Origin: Phycicoccus endophyticus
GTDB lineage: Bacteria > Actinomycetota > Actinomycetes > Actinomycetales > Dermatophilaceae
Reading direction: 5' to 3'
DNA: 64,000 nucleotides
Assembly (NCBI RefSeq): GCF_011326735.1
Contig: NZ_JAANCN010000008.1
Location: 1-64,000, forward strand
The position numbers were made by a program, and so were the translations under genes. The notes beneath the pieces are model-generated. The model searched no databases. It saw nothing but the letters and a program-made list of their open reading frames with translations, and was not told where the DNA came from. Positions 43,365 to 51,637 of this stretch are shown here, piece by piece. Each line of letters starts with the position of its first letter. Position 1 is the stretch's first letter.

Positions 43365-44597
43365 TCACCCCTGCGCCGGCCCCGGCCCGGCCAGCGACCG
43401 CAGGACGTCGGCGAGCTGCTCGACGCCCCAGGACAGCTCGTCGGGCTCGATGACCAGCGGCGGCGAGAGGCGCACGGTCGAGCCGTGGGTGTCCTTGGCG
43501 AGGACACCCCGCCGGGCGAGGGCCTCGCAGACCTCACGCCCGGTCGCGAGGGAGGGGTCGACGTCCACCCCCGCCCACAGCCCGATGACCCGGACCTCCT
43601 CGAGCCCGTGCCCGAGCAGCGGTGCCAGCTCCTCACGCAGCTGGGCCCCGAGCCGGCGTGCCCGCTCCTGGTACTCGCCCGTGCGCAGGAGCCCGACGAC
43701 GGCCGTCCCGACCCGGCACGCCAGCGGGTTGCCCCCGAAGGTGGACCCGTGCTGGCCGGGGCGCAGGACGCCGAGGACCTCCCGGTCCCCGACGACCGCC
43801 GAGGCGGGCACGATGCCGCCGCCGAGGGCCTTGCCGAGGATGTAGACGTCGGGCGTGACCCCGACGTGGTCGCAGGCGAACGTGGCGCCGGTGCGGCCGA
43901 GGCCGGACTGGATCTCGTCGGCGAGGAGGAGCACGTCGTGCTCGTCGCAGACCCGGCGGACGGCGGGCAGGTACCCCGCGTCGGGGATGACCACGCCGGC
44001 CTCGCCCTGGACCGGCTCGAGCAGCACCGCGGCCGTGTCCGCCGTGACCGCCGCCTCGAGCGCGGCGGCGTCGCCGTAGGGCACGGTGACGAACCCCGGG
44101 GCGAACGGGCCGAACCCGCCGCGGGCGTCGGGGTCGTCGGAGAAGCCGACGATCGTGGTCGTGCGACCGTGGAAGTTCCCCGAGGCCACGATGACCTCTG
44201 CCCGCCCCTGCGGGACTCCCTTGACCTCGTAGGCCCACTTCCGGGCGACCTTGAGGGCCGTCTCGACCGCTTCCGCGCCGGTGTTCATCGGCACCATGAG
44301 GTCCTTGCCGGCGAGCTCGGTCACGGCGGCCGCGTACCGCTCCAGCCCGGTGTGGTCGAAGGCCCGGCTGACGAGCGTCATCGCCTCCAGCTGCTCGCGG
44401 GCGGCCGCGAGCAGCGCCGGGTGCCCGTGCCCGAAGTTCATCGCGGAGTAGGCGCTGAGCATGTCGAGGAAGCGGCAGCCGGCGTCGTCGGTCACCCAGA
44501 CCCCCTCGGCCGTCGCGGCCCGCACCGGCAGCGGGGCGTAGGTGGTGGCCAGCCGGCTCCCCCGGCCGGGGGTGACGGCGCGGTCGTCGTGGTGCAC
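43365..44597 (-). CDS. rocD: Ornithine--oxo-acid transaminase
   Basis: A 410-residue class III PLP aminotransferase. SAYSAMNFGHGHP, the MNTGAEAVETALK phosphate site, LLADEIQSGLGRTG with the PLP-binding Asp, the Schiff-base Lys in ILGKALGGG, and QHGSTFGGNPLACRV identify ornithine aminotransferase. It makes glutamate semialdehyde/P5C from ornithine; PruA nearby finishes the route to glutamate. The start is GTG 44597, with AGGAGGACCGA just upstream; in-frame ATGs further up lie within the promoter. Confidence 0.92.
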   Translation of the reverse strand: MHHDDRAVTPGRGSRLATTYAPLPVRAATAEGVWVTDDAGCRFLDMLSAYSAMNFGHGHPALLAAAREQLEAMTLVSRAFDHTGLERYAAAVTELAGKDLMVPMNTGAEAVETALKVARKWAYEVKGVPQGRAEVIVASGNFHGRTTTIVGFSDDPDARGGFGPFAPGFVTVPYGDAAALEAAVTADTAAVLLEPVQGEAGVVIPDAGYLPAVRRVCDEHDVLLLADEIQSGLGRTGATFACDHVGVTPDVYILGKALGGGIVPASAVVGDREVLGVLRPGQHGSTFGGNPLACRVGTAVVGLLRTGEYQERARRLGAQLREELAPLLGHGLEEVRVIGLWAGVDVDPSLATGREVCEALARRGVLAKDTHGSTVRLSPPLVIEPDELSWGVEQLADVLRSLAGPGPAQG

Positions 44598-44625
44598 TCG
44601 GTCCTCCTGTCGATGGTGGGTTTCG

Positions 44626-44654
44626 ACCGTATGGACCATCACGTTCACAATCAA
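44626..44654 (-). promoter_or_regulatory. rocD promoter
   Basis: On the minus strand TTGATT (44654-44649) and TACGGT (44631-44626) are 17 bp apart in an AT-rich intergenic stretch shared with the divergent Lrp gene. The predicted leader is about 22 nt and holds the AGGAGG ribosome-binding site. Confidence 0.42.
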
Positions 44655-44690
44655 TCGCTCATTCAGGCCGGTTGACCCCTAAGATTCTTC

Positions 44691-44750
44691 CGAACCTGCC
44701 CTCGCGCGACCGAACCTGCCCTCGCGCGACCGAACCTGCCACGGAGCGAC
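44691..44750 (+). repeat. Three tandem 20-bp repeats before the Lrp start
   Basis: CGAACCTGCCCTCGCGCGAC occurs at 44691-44710 and 44711-44730 and, degenerate (ACGGAGCGAC tail), at 44731-44750, ending one base before ATG 44752. The changed bases of the third copy create the GGAG ribosome-binding site, so the array forms most of the 5' leader of the regulator gene. Confidence 0.9.
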
Positions 44751-44751
44751 C

Positions 44752-45189
44752 ATGGACGACCTCGACCGCGCCATCCTGCGGTGCCTCCTCGCCGACGGCC
44801 GGGCCACGTTCCACGAGATCGGCCGCCGGGTGCGGCTGTCACCTCCGGCGGTCAAGCGGCGGGTGGACCGGATGCTCGCCCGTGGCGAGATCAGCCACTT
44901 CACCGCCGTCATCGACCCGGGGTCCCTCGGCTGGGAGGTCGAGGCGTACGTCGAGATCTACTACGACGGCAACGTGCTCAAGGACGAGCTCGCGACGAGT
45001 CTCGCCGGCATCCCGCAGGTCGTCGGGGTGTGGAACGTCTCCGGCGACGCGGACGCCCTCGTGCACGTCATGGCCGGGTCCATCGCGGAGCTCGAGGACA
45101 CCATCGAGCAGATCCGTCGCACCGACCGGCTCCAGCGCACCCGCAGCGCGATCGTCCTCTCGCGCCTCTTCGAGCGCTCCCTGGGCTGA
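44752..45189 (+). CDS. Lrp/AsnC family regulator
   Basis: A 145-residue Lrp/AsnC protein: N-terminal winged helix (DLDRAILRCLLADGRATFHE, LSPPAVKRRVDRM) and a C-terminal RAM effector domain (VYVEIYYDG-type strand, VWNVSGDADALVHV). It is divergent from rocD and presumably controls it in response to an amino acid such as ornithine, arginine or proline. Lrp regulators often bind tandem sites, and the tandem 20-bp repeats just before its start are candidates. Confidence 0.92.
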   Translation: MDDLDRAILRCLLADGRATFHEIGRRVRLSPPAVKRRVDRMLARGEISHFTAVIDPGSLGWEVEAYVEIYYDGNVLKDELATSLAGIPQVVGVWNVSGDADALVHVMAGSIAELEDTIEQIRRTDRLQRTRSAIVLSRLFERSLG

Positions 45190-45220
45190 GCCACCGGGCG
45201 GGCGCGTGCCGCCTGCGGGC

Positions 45221-46795
45221 TCAGCCCATCGAGGGGTAGCGGTGGTCGGTCGCGGGGACGAAGGTCTCCTTGATCGCCCGTGGGCTGGACCAGCGCTGGA
45301 GGTTGGCCACGGCGCCGGCCTTGTCGTTGGTCCCCGAGGCCCGCCCGCCGCCGAAGGGCTGCTGCCCGACGACCGCGCCGGTCGGCTTGTCGTTGACGTA
45401 GAAGTTGCCCGCGGCGAAGCGCAGCGTGCGCGAGGCCCACTCGATGGCCCCGCGGTCGCGGGCGATGACCGACCCGGTGAGGGCGTACGGCGCCGCCGAC
45501 TCGGCCTGGCGCGCGACCTTCTCGAAGTCACCGTCCTCGTAGACGTACACGACGAGAACCGGCCCGAAGTACTCGGTGGAGAACATCTCGTCGGTGGGGT
45601 CCTCGGCGAGCACGATGGTGGGCCGGACGAAGTACCCGACGGAGTCGTCGTAGCCACCACCCGCGATGACCTCCAGCCCGAGGGTGGCCTGCGCGCGGTC
45701 GATGCACGCCCGGTGCCGGGCGAACGCCCGCGCGTCGATCACCGCGCCGAGGAAGGTCGAGAAGTCGGCCGGGTCCCCCATGGTCAGCTCCTCGGTCTCG
45801 GCCACGAGCCGCTCCCGGGTCGCCTCCCACACCGAGCGGGCCACGTAGGCCCGCGAGGCCGCGGAGCACTTCTGGCCGGAGTACTCGAACGCGCCGCGGA
45901 TCAGGGCCGTCCGCAGGACGTCCGGGTCGGCCGAGGGGTGGGCGAGGACGAAGTCCTTCCCGCCGGTCTCCCCGACGACCCGCGGGTAGGAGCGGTAGCC
46001 GGCGATGTTGGCCCCCACCTGTCCCCACAGCCGCTGGAAGGTAGCGGTGGAGCCGGTGAAGTGGATGCCGGCGAGGTCGGGGCTGGCGAGCGCGACCTCG
46101 GAGACCTCGAGACCGGTACCGGGGAGCATGTTGACCACGCCCGGCGGCATGCCGGCCTCCACGAGCAGCTCCATCGTCAGCGAGGCGCTCAGCTGCTGGG
46201 TCGGCGACGGCTTCCACAGCACCGTGTTGCCCATGAGCGCCGGGGCGGTGGGGAGGTTGCCCGCGATCGCCGTGAAGTTGAACGGGGTCACGGCGTACAC
46301 GAACCCCTCGAGCGGCCGGTGGTCGAGGCGGTTCCACACCCCTGGGCTGTTCGCGACCGGCTGCTCGGCGAGGATGCGGCTGGCGTAGTGGACGTTGAAC
46401 CGCCAGAAGTCGACGAGCTCGCACGCGGCGTCGACCTCGGCCTGGACGGCGGTCTTGCCCTGGCCGAGCACCGTCGCGGCGTTGAGCCGTTGGCGCCACG
46501 GCCCCGCGAGCAGGTCGGCCGCCCGGAGCAGCACCGCCGCCCGCTCGTCGAAGGGCAGCTCGCGCCATTCGGGCGCCGCGGCCGCCGCCGCGTCGACCGC
46601 CGCCTGGGCGTCGGCCCGGGTCGAGCCGCGCAGGACGCCCAGCACGCGCTGGTGGTCGTGCGGTGCCACGACCCGGATCTCCTCGCCTCCACCGGGCCGC
46701 CACTCGCCGCCGACGTAGGCCGGCAGCGGTGTGGTCGTGGCCCCGAGGGCCGCGACCTGCGCGGCCAGGCGCACTGGTGGCGCGGACGCACTCAC
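45221..46795 (-). CDS. pruA: L-glutamate gamma-semialdehyde (P5C) dehydrogenase
   Basis: A 524-residue aldehyde dehydrogenase of the monofunctional P5CDH class. VTPFNFTAIAGNL, the catalytic Glu/Lys segment VVGETGGKDF, the nucleophile Cys in YSGQKCSAASRAY, and PFGGGRASGTNDK are diagnostic. It oxidises glutamate semialdehyde, produced by proline dehydrogenase or RocD, to glutamate with NAD+. The GTG at 46795 gives normal length. It is divergent from a PucR-type regulator, the arrangement known for the proline-responsive activator of actinobacteria. Confidence 0.95.
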   Translation of the reverse strand: MSASAPPVRLAAQVAALGATTTPLPAYVGGEWRPGGGEEIRVVAPHDHQRVLGVLRGSTRADAQAAVDAAAAAAPEWRELPFDERAAVLLRAADLLAGPWRQRLNAATVLGQGKTAVQAEVDAACELVDFWRFNVHYASRILAEQPVANSPGVWNRLDHRPLEGFVYAVTPFNFTAIAGNLPTAPALMGNTVLWKPSPTQQLSASLTMELLVEAGMPPGVVNMLPGTGLEVSEVALASPDLAGIHFTGSTATFQRLWGQVGANIAGYRSYPRVVGETGGKDFVLAHPSADPDVLRTALIRGAFEYSGQKCSAASRAYVARSVWEATRERLVAETEELTMGDPADFSTFLGAVIDARAFARHRACIDRAQATLGLEVIAGGGYDDSVGYFVRPTIVLAEDPTDEMFSTEYFGPVLVVYVYEDGDFEKVARQAESAAPYALTGSVIARDRGAIEWASRTLRFAAGNFYVNDKPTGAVVGQQPFGGGRASGTNDKAGAVANLQRWSSPRAIKETFVPATDHRYPSMG

Positions 46796-46805
46796 CGGGC
46801 CCTGG

Positions 46806-46821
46806 TTGTCGGTGGCGACAA
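46806..46821. promoter_or_regulatory. Inverted repeat between pruA and the PucR-type regulator
   Basis: TTGTCG-GTGG-CGACAA is a perfect 6-bp inverted repeat with a 4-nt spacer in the 82-nt divergent intergenic region, 10 nt upstream of the pruA start. It is a good candidate operator for the adjacent regulator. A related TTGT-N8-ACAA element lies just after the regulator gene at 48558-48573. Confidence 0.5.
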
Positions 46822-46877
46822 GACCGGCGGACCGGCTCGGCCGCCCGAGGCCCCGGGCGGCTCGGTAGGCTGTCGCG

Positions 46878-48554
46878 GTGGACATCGGCGAGGTCGTGGC
46901 GCGCTCCACGACCCACCTCGCCCCGGTCGCTCCCCAGCGGCCCACGACGCTGCGCGAGCTCCTCGACAGCCTCGGGCCGCACGCACTGCGCCTCGTCACC
47001 GCCACCCAGGACCAGCTGAGCCGCGGCGTCGGCGAGACGGCCCTCTACGGCCCCGGTGAGCCCGTCCAGGCCACCCCGGGCGGCGTGGTGCTGCTCACGG
47101 GCGGACGCTCCCACCCCGCGGAGGTCCTCGAGGGCATCGGGCAGGCCGGCGCGGCGGGTGCGTGTGCGGTGGTCGTGAAGTCGTGGAGCCGCGACCTCGG
47201 GACGCTCGCGAGCGCCGCGCGCTCGGCGGGCGTGGCGCTGCTGTGCACCCCCGACGAGATGGCCTGGCGCCACCTCGACGCCTTCGTCGCGGCGGCCACG
47301 CTCTCGCAGCCACCGGCACCCGAGGACGCCGGGTCCGGTGACCTGTTCGGTCTGGCGAACGCGATCGCCGCCTCCGTCGGGGGCCCCGTGACGATCGAGG
47401 AGGTCGACGGGCGGATCCTCGCCTACTCCAACCTCCCCGACCAGGAGATCGACGAGATCCGGCGGCGGGCGATCCTCGGCCGCCGGACCCCCGAGCGCCC
47501 GAGCAACGCCGCCGAGTACCAGGCGGTCGTCAGCTCGCCGGGCGCGGTCCTCTTCGAGAGCTCGCACCCCGAGTACGCCGACCGGCTCGCGGTCGCGGTG
47601 CGCGCCGGGCACCGGGTCCTCGGGGTGATCTTCGCGCTCGCCGACCGGCCACGCCTCGTCCCGGACGCCGACCGCGCCCTCGTCGACGCCGCCCGCACGG
47701 TGGCCCTGCACCTGCTGCGCCTGCGGGGCTCGCGCAGCCCGGAGCGCGAGCGACGCAGCGAGGCACTGCGCGGGCTGCTCGGCTCCTCCCTCGACCCGGC
47801 CAGTGCCGCCGCCTCGCTGGCGCTGCCCGAGCGGGCCCGGTTCGCCCTCGCCGTGGTCCGGCCGACCTCCTCGGCGCACACCCGCGCCGCGGACGCCGCC
47901 CGGGCCGCCGACCTGGTCTCCCTGCACGGCGAGTACTGGCACCCCGAGTCGGCGACCGTCCTCGACGGCGGCGACGTCGTCCTGCTCCTACCGGTGCTCG
48001 AGCCGGGGACCGAGCCCGAGGGCGGGGAGCGCACCCGCGCGCGGCTGCGCCGGCTCGGGCTCGACCTCGTCGCCGCCGCCCGTCGCTCGGCAGCCGTGGA
48101 CCTCGTCGTGGGCTTCGGCCCGATGGTCCCGGACCTCGCGGCCGTCCCCGGCGGCCGGCTGCTCGCCGGGCGGGTGGCGGCGGTGCTGTGCGACCCCCTC
48201 GGGCCGGACACCCAGCGCGTCGCGACGCTGCACGACGTCCGCAGCGAGGTCGTCCTCGCCGCGCTGCGCTCCGGGTCCCCGGTGGACGACGACGCGCTGC
48301 TGCTCCCGCAGGTGCGTGCCGTCCTCGAGCACGACCGCACGCAGGGCACGGACTACGCCCGCACGGTGCTCGCCTACCTCGGCTCGCTCGGCAACGTCAC
48401 GGCGACCGCCGAGGCCCTCGGCGTCCACGACAACACGACCCGCTACCGGGTGCGCCGCGTGGCCGAACGGTTCGGGGTCTCCGTCGATGCCGGCGACGAG
48501 ACCCTCGTGACCTGGCTCCAGCTGCGGACCGCCCTCGGGGCGGCACCCCGCTGA
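46878..48554 (+). CDS. PucR-family regulator of proline catabolism (PruR/PutR-like)
   Basis: A 558-residue PucR-type activator: N-terminal region (residues 1-150; GVVLLTGGRSHPAEVLEGIG), a middle GAF-like part (DLFGLANAIAASVGGPVTIEEVDGR-type, about 155-275), a GGDEF-like CdaR region and a C-terminal HTH_30 (NVTATAEALGVHDNTTRYRV, about 505-525). Divergent placement beside pruA matches the actinobacterial activator of proline dehydrogenase/P5C dehydrogenase genes. The GTG start leaves 82 nt to pruA. Confidence 0.88.
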   Translation: MDIGEVVARSTTHLAPVAPQRPTTLRELLDSLGPHALRLVTATQDQLSRGVGETALYGPGEPVQATPGGVVLLTGGRSHPAEVLEGIGQAGAAGACAVVVKSWSRDLGTLASAARSAGVALLCTPDEMAWRHLDAFVAAATLSQPPAPEDAGSGDLFGLANAIAASVGGPVTIEEVDGRILAYSNLPDQEIDEIRRRAILGRRTPERPSNAAEYQAVVSSPGAVLFESSHPEYADRLAVAVRAGHRVLGVIFALADRPRLVPDADRALVDAARTVALHLLRLRGSRSPERERRSEALRGLLGSSLDPASAAASLALPERARFALAVVRPTSSAHTRAADAARAADLVSLHGEYWHPESATVLDGGDVVLLLPVLEPGTEPEGGERTRARLRRLGLDLVAAARRSAAVDLVVGFGPMVPDLAAVPGGRLLAGRVAAVLCDPLGPDTQRVATLHDVRSEVVLAALRSGSPVDDDALLLPQVRAVLEHDRTQGTDYARTVLAYLGSLGNVTATAEALGVHDNTTRYRVRRVAERFGVSVDAGDETLVTWLQLRTALGAAPR

Positions 48555-48578
48555 GCCTTGTGCCCGCCGACAAGGCTC
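48553..48578 (+). terminator. Hairpin at the end of the PucR-type regulator gene
   Basis: GAGCCTTGT-GCCCGCCG-ACAAGGCTC is a perfect 9-bp stem with an 8-nt loop that starts within the stop codon. No T-run follows. It may terminate transcription, or be an operator, because its core TTGT-N8-ACAA resembles the inverted repeat upstream of pruA. Confidence 0.45.
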
Positions 48579-48604
48579 GGGGCCGGGGTCGGGTCCGCAC
48601 GACA

Positions 48605-48633
48605 GTGGCGCCGGCCGCTCCCGGCCCTAGCGT
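48605..48633 (+). promoter_or_regulatory. Possible promoter for the Amidohydrolase_3 gene
   Basis: TAGCGT at 48628-48633 matches the -10 seen at the mvaA and alkylsulfatase promoters; 17 bp upstream lies the weak GTGGCG. The leader to ATG 48678 would be about 38 nt with AGAGAAGGA as ribosome-binding site. Confidence 0.3.
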
Positions 48634-48677
48634 GCGGGCCAGACCTGCCCGCCCGAGCGTAGAGAAGGACCGCCGCC

Positions 48678-50156
48678 ATGCCCTCGACCCTCTTCACCAC
48701 CGTCCGCTGCGGCCTCGGCGGCCCGCTCGCGGACGTGCTCGTCACCGACGGTCGGGTCGCCGCGGTCGGCGCCGCGGGGACGGTGAGCGCCCCGGACGCG
48801 CAGCGGGTCACGGCACGGGACGCCACCCTGCTGCCGGGGTTCGTCGACGGGCACGTGCACGTCGAGCAGTGGGCGCGCCACCTGCACAGCGTCGACCTCG
48901 GTGCCGCCACCGGACCGCTCGAGGCGGCCGCGGCCCTGCGCTCGGCGCTCGGCACCGCGCCCGGCCGCGAGCGGGTCCACTGGGGCCACGGCATCGTCCC
49001 GGCCCTGTGGAGCACGGCTCCGCACAAGCGCCACCTCGACGACGCCGTCGGTGACCTGCCCGTGGCGGTGAGCAGCATCGACCTGCACACGACCTGGCTG
49101 AACAGCGCGGCCCTGGCCCTCGTCGGCCTGGGCGAGCACCCGACGGGTGTGCTGCGGGAGACGGAGTCGATCCAGACCAAGGCCCGGCTCGCGGCGATGA
49201 CGCCCGAGGCGGAGCTCGACGGCTGGATCCGCGAGGCCGTCGGCGGGCTGCCGGCGCTGGGCGTCACCGGCCTGACCGACCTCGCCTACGCCGACACCAT
49301 CGCCGACTGGCAGCGTCGCTCCGCGGCGGGGGCGCCCCCGGTCCGGGTACGGGCCGGCATCTGGGAGCCGTGGCTCGAGGCCGCGGTCGCCGGGGGGCAC
49401 CGCAGCGGTGCCGTCGTCGCGGGGACCGACGGGCGTGTCCGGGTGGGGCCGTTCAAGATCGTCAGCGACGGCTCGCTGAACACCCGCACCGCCTGGTGCG
49501 TCGACCCCTACCCCCACCCGTCGGACGACGCCGGCCGCTACGGGCTGTGTCTCGTCGACCCCGACGACCTCGTCGACCTCATGTCCAGGGCCTGGGCCGC
49601 CGGCCTCGAGCCGGCGGTGCACGCGATCGGCGACCGCGCCAACCGGGCCGTGCTCGACGCCTTCGAGCAGGTCGGCTGCCCCGGCCGGGTCGAGCACGCG
49701 CAGCTGGTCCGCCGCGAGGACATGGCCCGCTTCGCCCGCCTCGACGTGGTCGCCTCGGTGCAGCCGCAGCACGCCGTGACCGACCGCGACGTCGCCGACC
49801 TGCACTGGGCCGGACGCACCGACCGGGCGTTCGCCTTCCGCTCGCTGCTCGACGCCGGGGCCCGCCTTGAGCTCGGGTCCGACGCGCCGGTGAGCCCGCT
49901 GGACCCGCGGATGGCCATCGCCGACGCGGTCTACCGGACCGATGACGAGCGGCCCGCCTGGCATCCGGAGCAGACCGTGCCCCTGGAGGTCGCCGTCGCC
50001 GCGGCGAGCGCCGGGGTCGACGGGGTCGAGACCGGCATGGTCGCCGACCTCGTGCTCGTCGAGGGCGATCCCCACGAGCTCGACCGGGAGGGTCTGCGCA
50101 CCCTGGGGGTGCTCGCGACGATGGTCGAGGGCACCTTCACCTACCGGGAGGTCTGA
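48678..50156 (+). CDS. Amidohydrolase_3 family metal-dependent hydrolase
   Basis: A 492-residue amidohydrolase of the YtcJ/NfdA type. LLPGFVDGHVHVEQW supplies the first HxH metal site; VGPFKIVSDGSLNTRTAW, LEPAVHAIGDRANRAVLDAF, RVEHAQLVRREDM and LGSDAPVSPLDPRMAI supply the remaining His and Asp residues. Family members hydrolyse amides such as N-substituted formamides. The substrate here is unknown, but neighbours also act on C-N bonds (M20, HyuA-like). The 3' end overlaps the convergent IclR-type gene by 16 nt. Confidence 0.87.
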   Translation: MPSTLFTTVRCGLGGPLADVLVTDGRVAAVGAAGTVSAPDAQRVTARDATLLPGFVDGHVHVEQWARHLHSVDLGAATGPLEAAAALRSALGTAPGRERVHWGHGIVPALWSTAPHKRHLDDAVGDLPVAVSSIDLHTTWLNSAALALVGLGEHPTGVLRETESIQTKARLAAMTPEAELDGWIREAVGGLPALGVTGLTDLAYADTIADWQRRSAAGAPPVRVRAGIWEPWLEAAVAGGHRSGAVVAGTDGRVRVGPFKIVSDGSLNTRTAWCVDPYPHPSDDAGRYGLCLVDPDDLVDLMSRAWAAGLEPAVHAIGDRANRAVLDAFEQVGCPGRVEHAQLVRREDMARFARLDVVASVQPQHAVTDRDVADLHWAGRTDRAFAFRSLLDAGARLELGSDAPVSPLDPRMAIADAVYRTDDERPAWHPEQTVPLEVAVAAASAGVDGVETGMVADLVLVEGDPHELDREGLRTLGVLATMVEGTFTYREV

Positions 50157-51586
50157 GCCCCCGGGTCGGGTGCGCACAGCAGCTCCGACACGCCCGCCGC
50201 GAGGGCGCGGGTCTCCGCCTCGACGGCGCGCACCCGTGGGCTGACGACCTCGGTCGGGCCGACGACGCACGCGGCGGCCGCTACCGCACCCGCGGCGTCC
50301 CGGACGGGGGCCGAGACCGAGATGACGCCGAGCTCGTCGATCGACCTCATCGACAGGACGCCGTCGCGCGCGGCCCGGCGGAAGCGCCGCATGAACATGT
50401 CCACCTGGGCGGGCGTGTGCCTGGCCGGGAGGATGTCGACCAGCCGGCGCTCGTCGATGTCCTGGACGAGCGTGGGGCCCCCGTCGGACCCGATGATCGG
50501 GGCGAGCCGCCCGAGCCACGGCGTCATCCCGAGGCCCTCGCCCATGTCCCGCAGCTCCTCGACGAGGGTGAGGCTGCGCAGCCCGTCGAGGACCGTGATG
50601 AACGCACAGGCGCCCGCCCGGTCCGCGGTGCGGGCCACGAGGGGCCGGCCGAGCTGCAGCATGGTCGGCACGGCGACCGCACGGTGCCAGCCGTGCACGC
50701 CCCACCCCAGCCAGACGTCCCCGCGGTCCCGGCCGGTCCGGACCAGGTCCGCGCGCCGACAGGACTCCAGCAGGCGGCGGGTGCGGTCGGGGCGCAGGCC
50801 GCTCGCCCGCGCGATGCCCGTGACGGTGTCGCGGCCCCCGGCGAGGTGCCACAGGACCCGCCAGGCCGCCTCGAGCCCGGCCGGCGCCCGGGAGGGGTCA
50901 CCCGGCGGGGACCCCGGGCGGTCGGGCCCGTCGGGCGAGCTGGCGAGCTCGGCCGCGAGGACCTGGCGGGCCTCCTTGAGCAGCCGGCGGGCCCGGGCGA
51001 CCCCCGGGGTGGAGCGGCTGACCGGGACCCGCACCCCGAGCACGGCCACGCACTCCCCGGCGGGGCTGCGCACGGGGACGGCCACCTCGACACCCATGCC
51101 GACCGTCGACTCCACCGCCTGGCCGCTGCCGGCACCGGGGTCCTCCTCGTCGCGGTCCCACGCGGCTCGCACGACGGCGCGGCGCGCGTCGGTGACGAGC
51201 TCGCCGACCCGCGCGGGCGACTGCAGCGTCCAGACGGACTCGACCGCGGCGACGACGCGCACCCCGCCCGCGACGGGAGCGCCGAGGAAGGCCGTCTCGC
51301 CGGTCCGATGGGCGAGCAGCGTCAGCGCGTAGCGCACGGCCGGCACGAACCGCGCCGCGGCCCGACCCGAGAGGCGCACGGCCTGCGGCCCGATCCGGTA
51401 GCTCCCGTAGGCCGGGGCGTGCTCGAGCAGCCCGAGGTCGGTCAGCTCCGAGCACAGCCGTGACGTGGTGCTCAGCGCGGTGCCGAGGCCGCGGGCGAGG
51501 TCGCCGACCGCGAGCGGGAGGGTCGGGTCGGGCCGGTCGGCCACCGCGCGCAGCACCCGCATGCCCGCGACGACGTGCGTGGTCAC
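50141..51586 (-). CDS. Double-length IclR-type regulator (tandem duplication)
   Basis: A 481-residue protein, about twice the usual IclR size. Residues 1-215 hold a winged helix (MRVLRAVADRP, LARGLGTALSTTSRLCSEL, LGLLEHAPAYGSYRIG) plus an effector-like half. From about 230 a second winged helix begins (AAWRVLWHLAGGRDTVTGIARASGL, RTRRLLESCRRADLV) followed by a fuller IclR effector domain (RPLVARTADRAGACAFITVL, SAPVRDAAGAVAAAACVV). The frame has no break, so this is a fused repeat. It probably regulates the neighbouring amidohydrolase genes. Confidence 0.8.
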   Translation of the reverse strand: MTTHVVAGMRVLRAVADRPDPTLPLAVGDLARGLGTALSTTSRLCSELTDLGLLEHAPAYGSYRIGPQAVRLSGRAAARFVPAVRYALTLLAHRTGETAFLGAPVAGGVRVVAAVESVWTLQSPARVGELVTDARRAVVRAAWDRDEEDPGAGSGQAVESTVGMGVEVAVPVRSPAGECVAVLGVRVPVSRSTPGVARARRLLKEARQVLAAELASSPDGPDRPGSPPGDPSRAPAGLEAAWRVLWHLAGGRDTVTGIARASGLRPDRTRRLLESCRRADLVRTGRDRGDVWLGWGVHGWHRAVAVPTMLQLGRPLVARTADRAGACAFITVLDGLRSLTLVEELRDMGEGLGMTPWLGRLAPIIGSDGGPTLVQDIDERRLVDILPARHTPAQVDMFMRRFRRAARDGVLSMRSIDELGVISVSAPVRDAAGAVAAAACVVGPTEVVSPRVRAVEAETRALAAGVSELLCAPDPGAQTSR

Positions 51587-51637
51587 CGCCGCGCTCCCGC
51601 CGCCGCGGGTGCCCGCCGGTCGCCGGGTCCGCCGTGC

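Noticed and set aside
45528-47942. Large minus-strand frame opposite pruA and the PucR-type gene
   Set aside because: It is out of frame with the clearly identified P5C dehydrogenase and antisense to the regulator.
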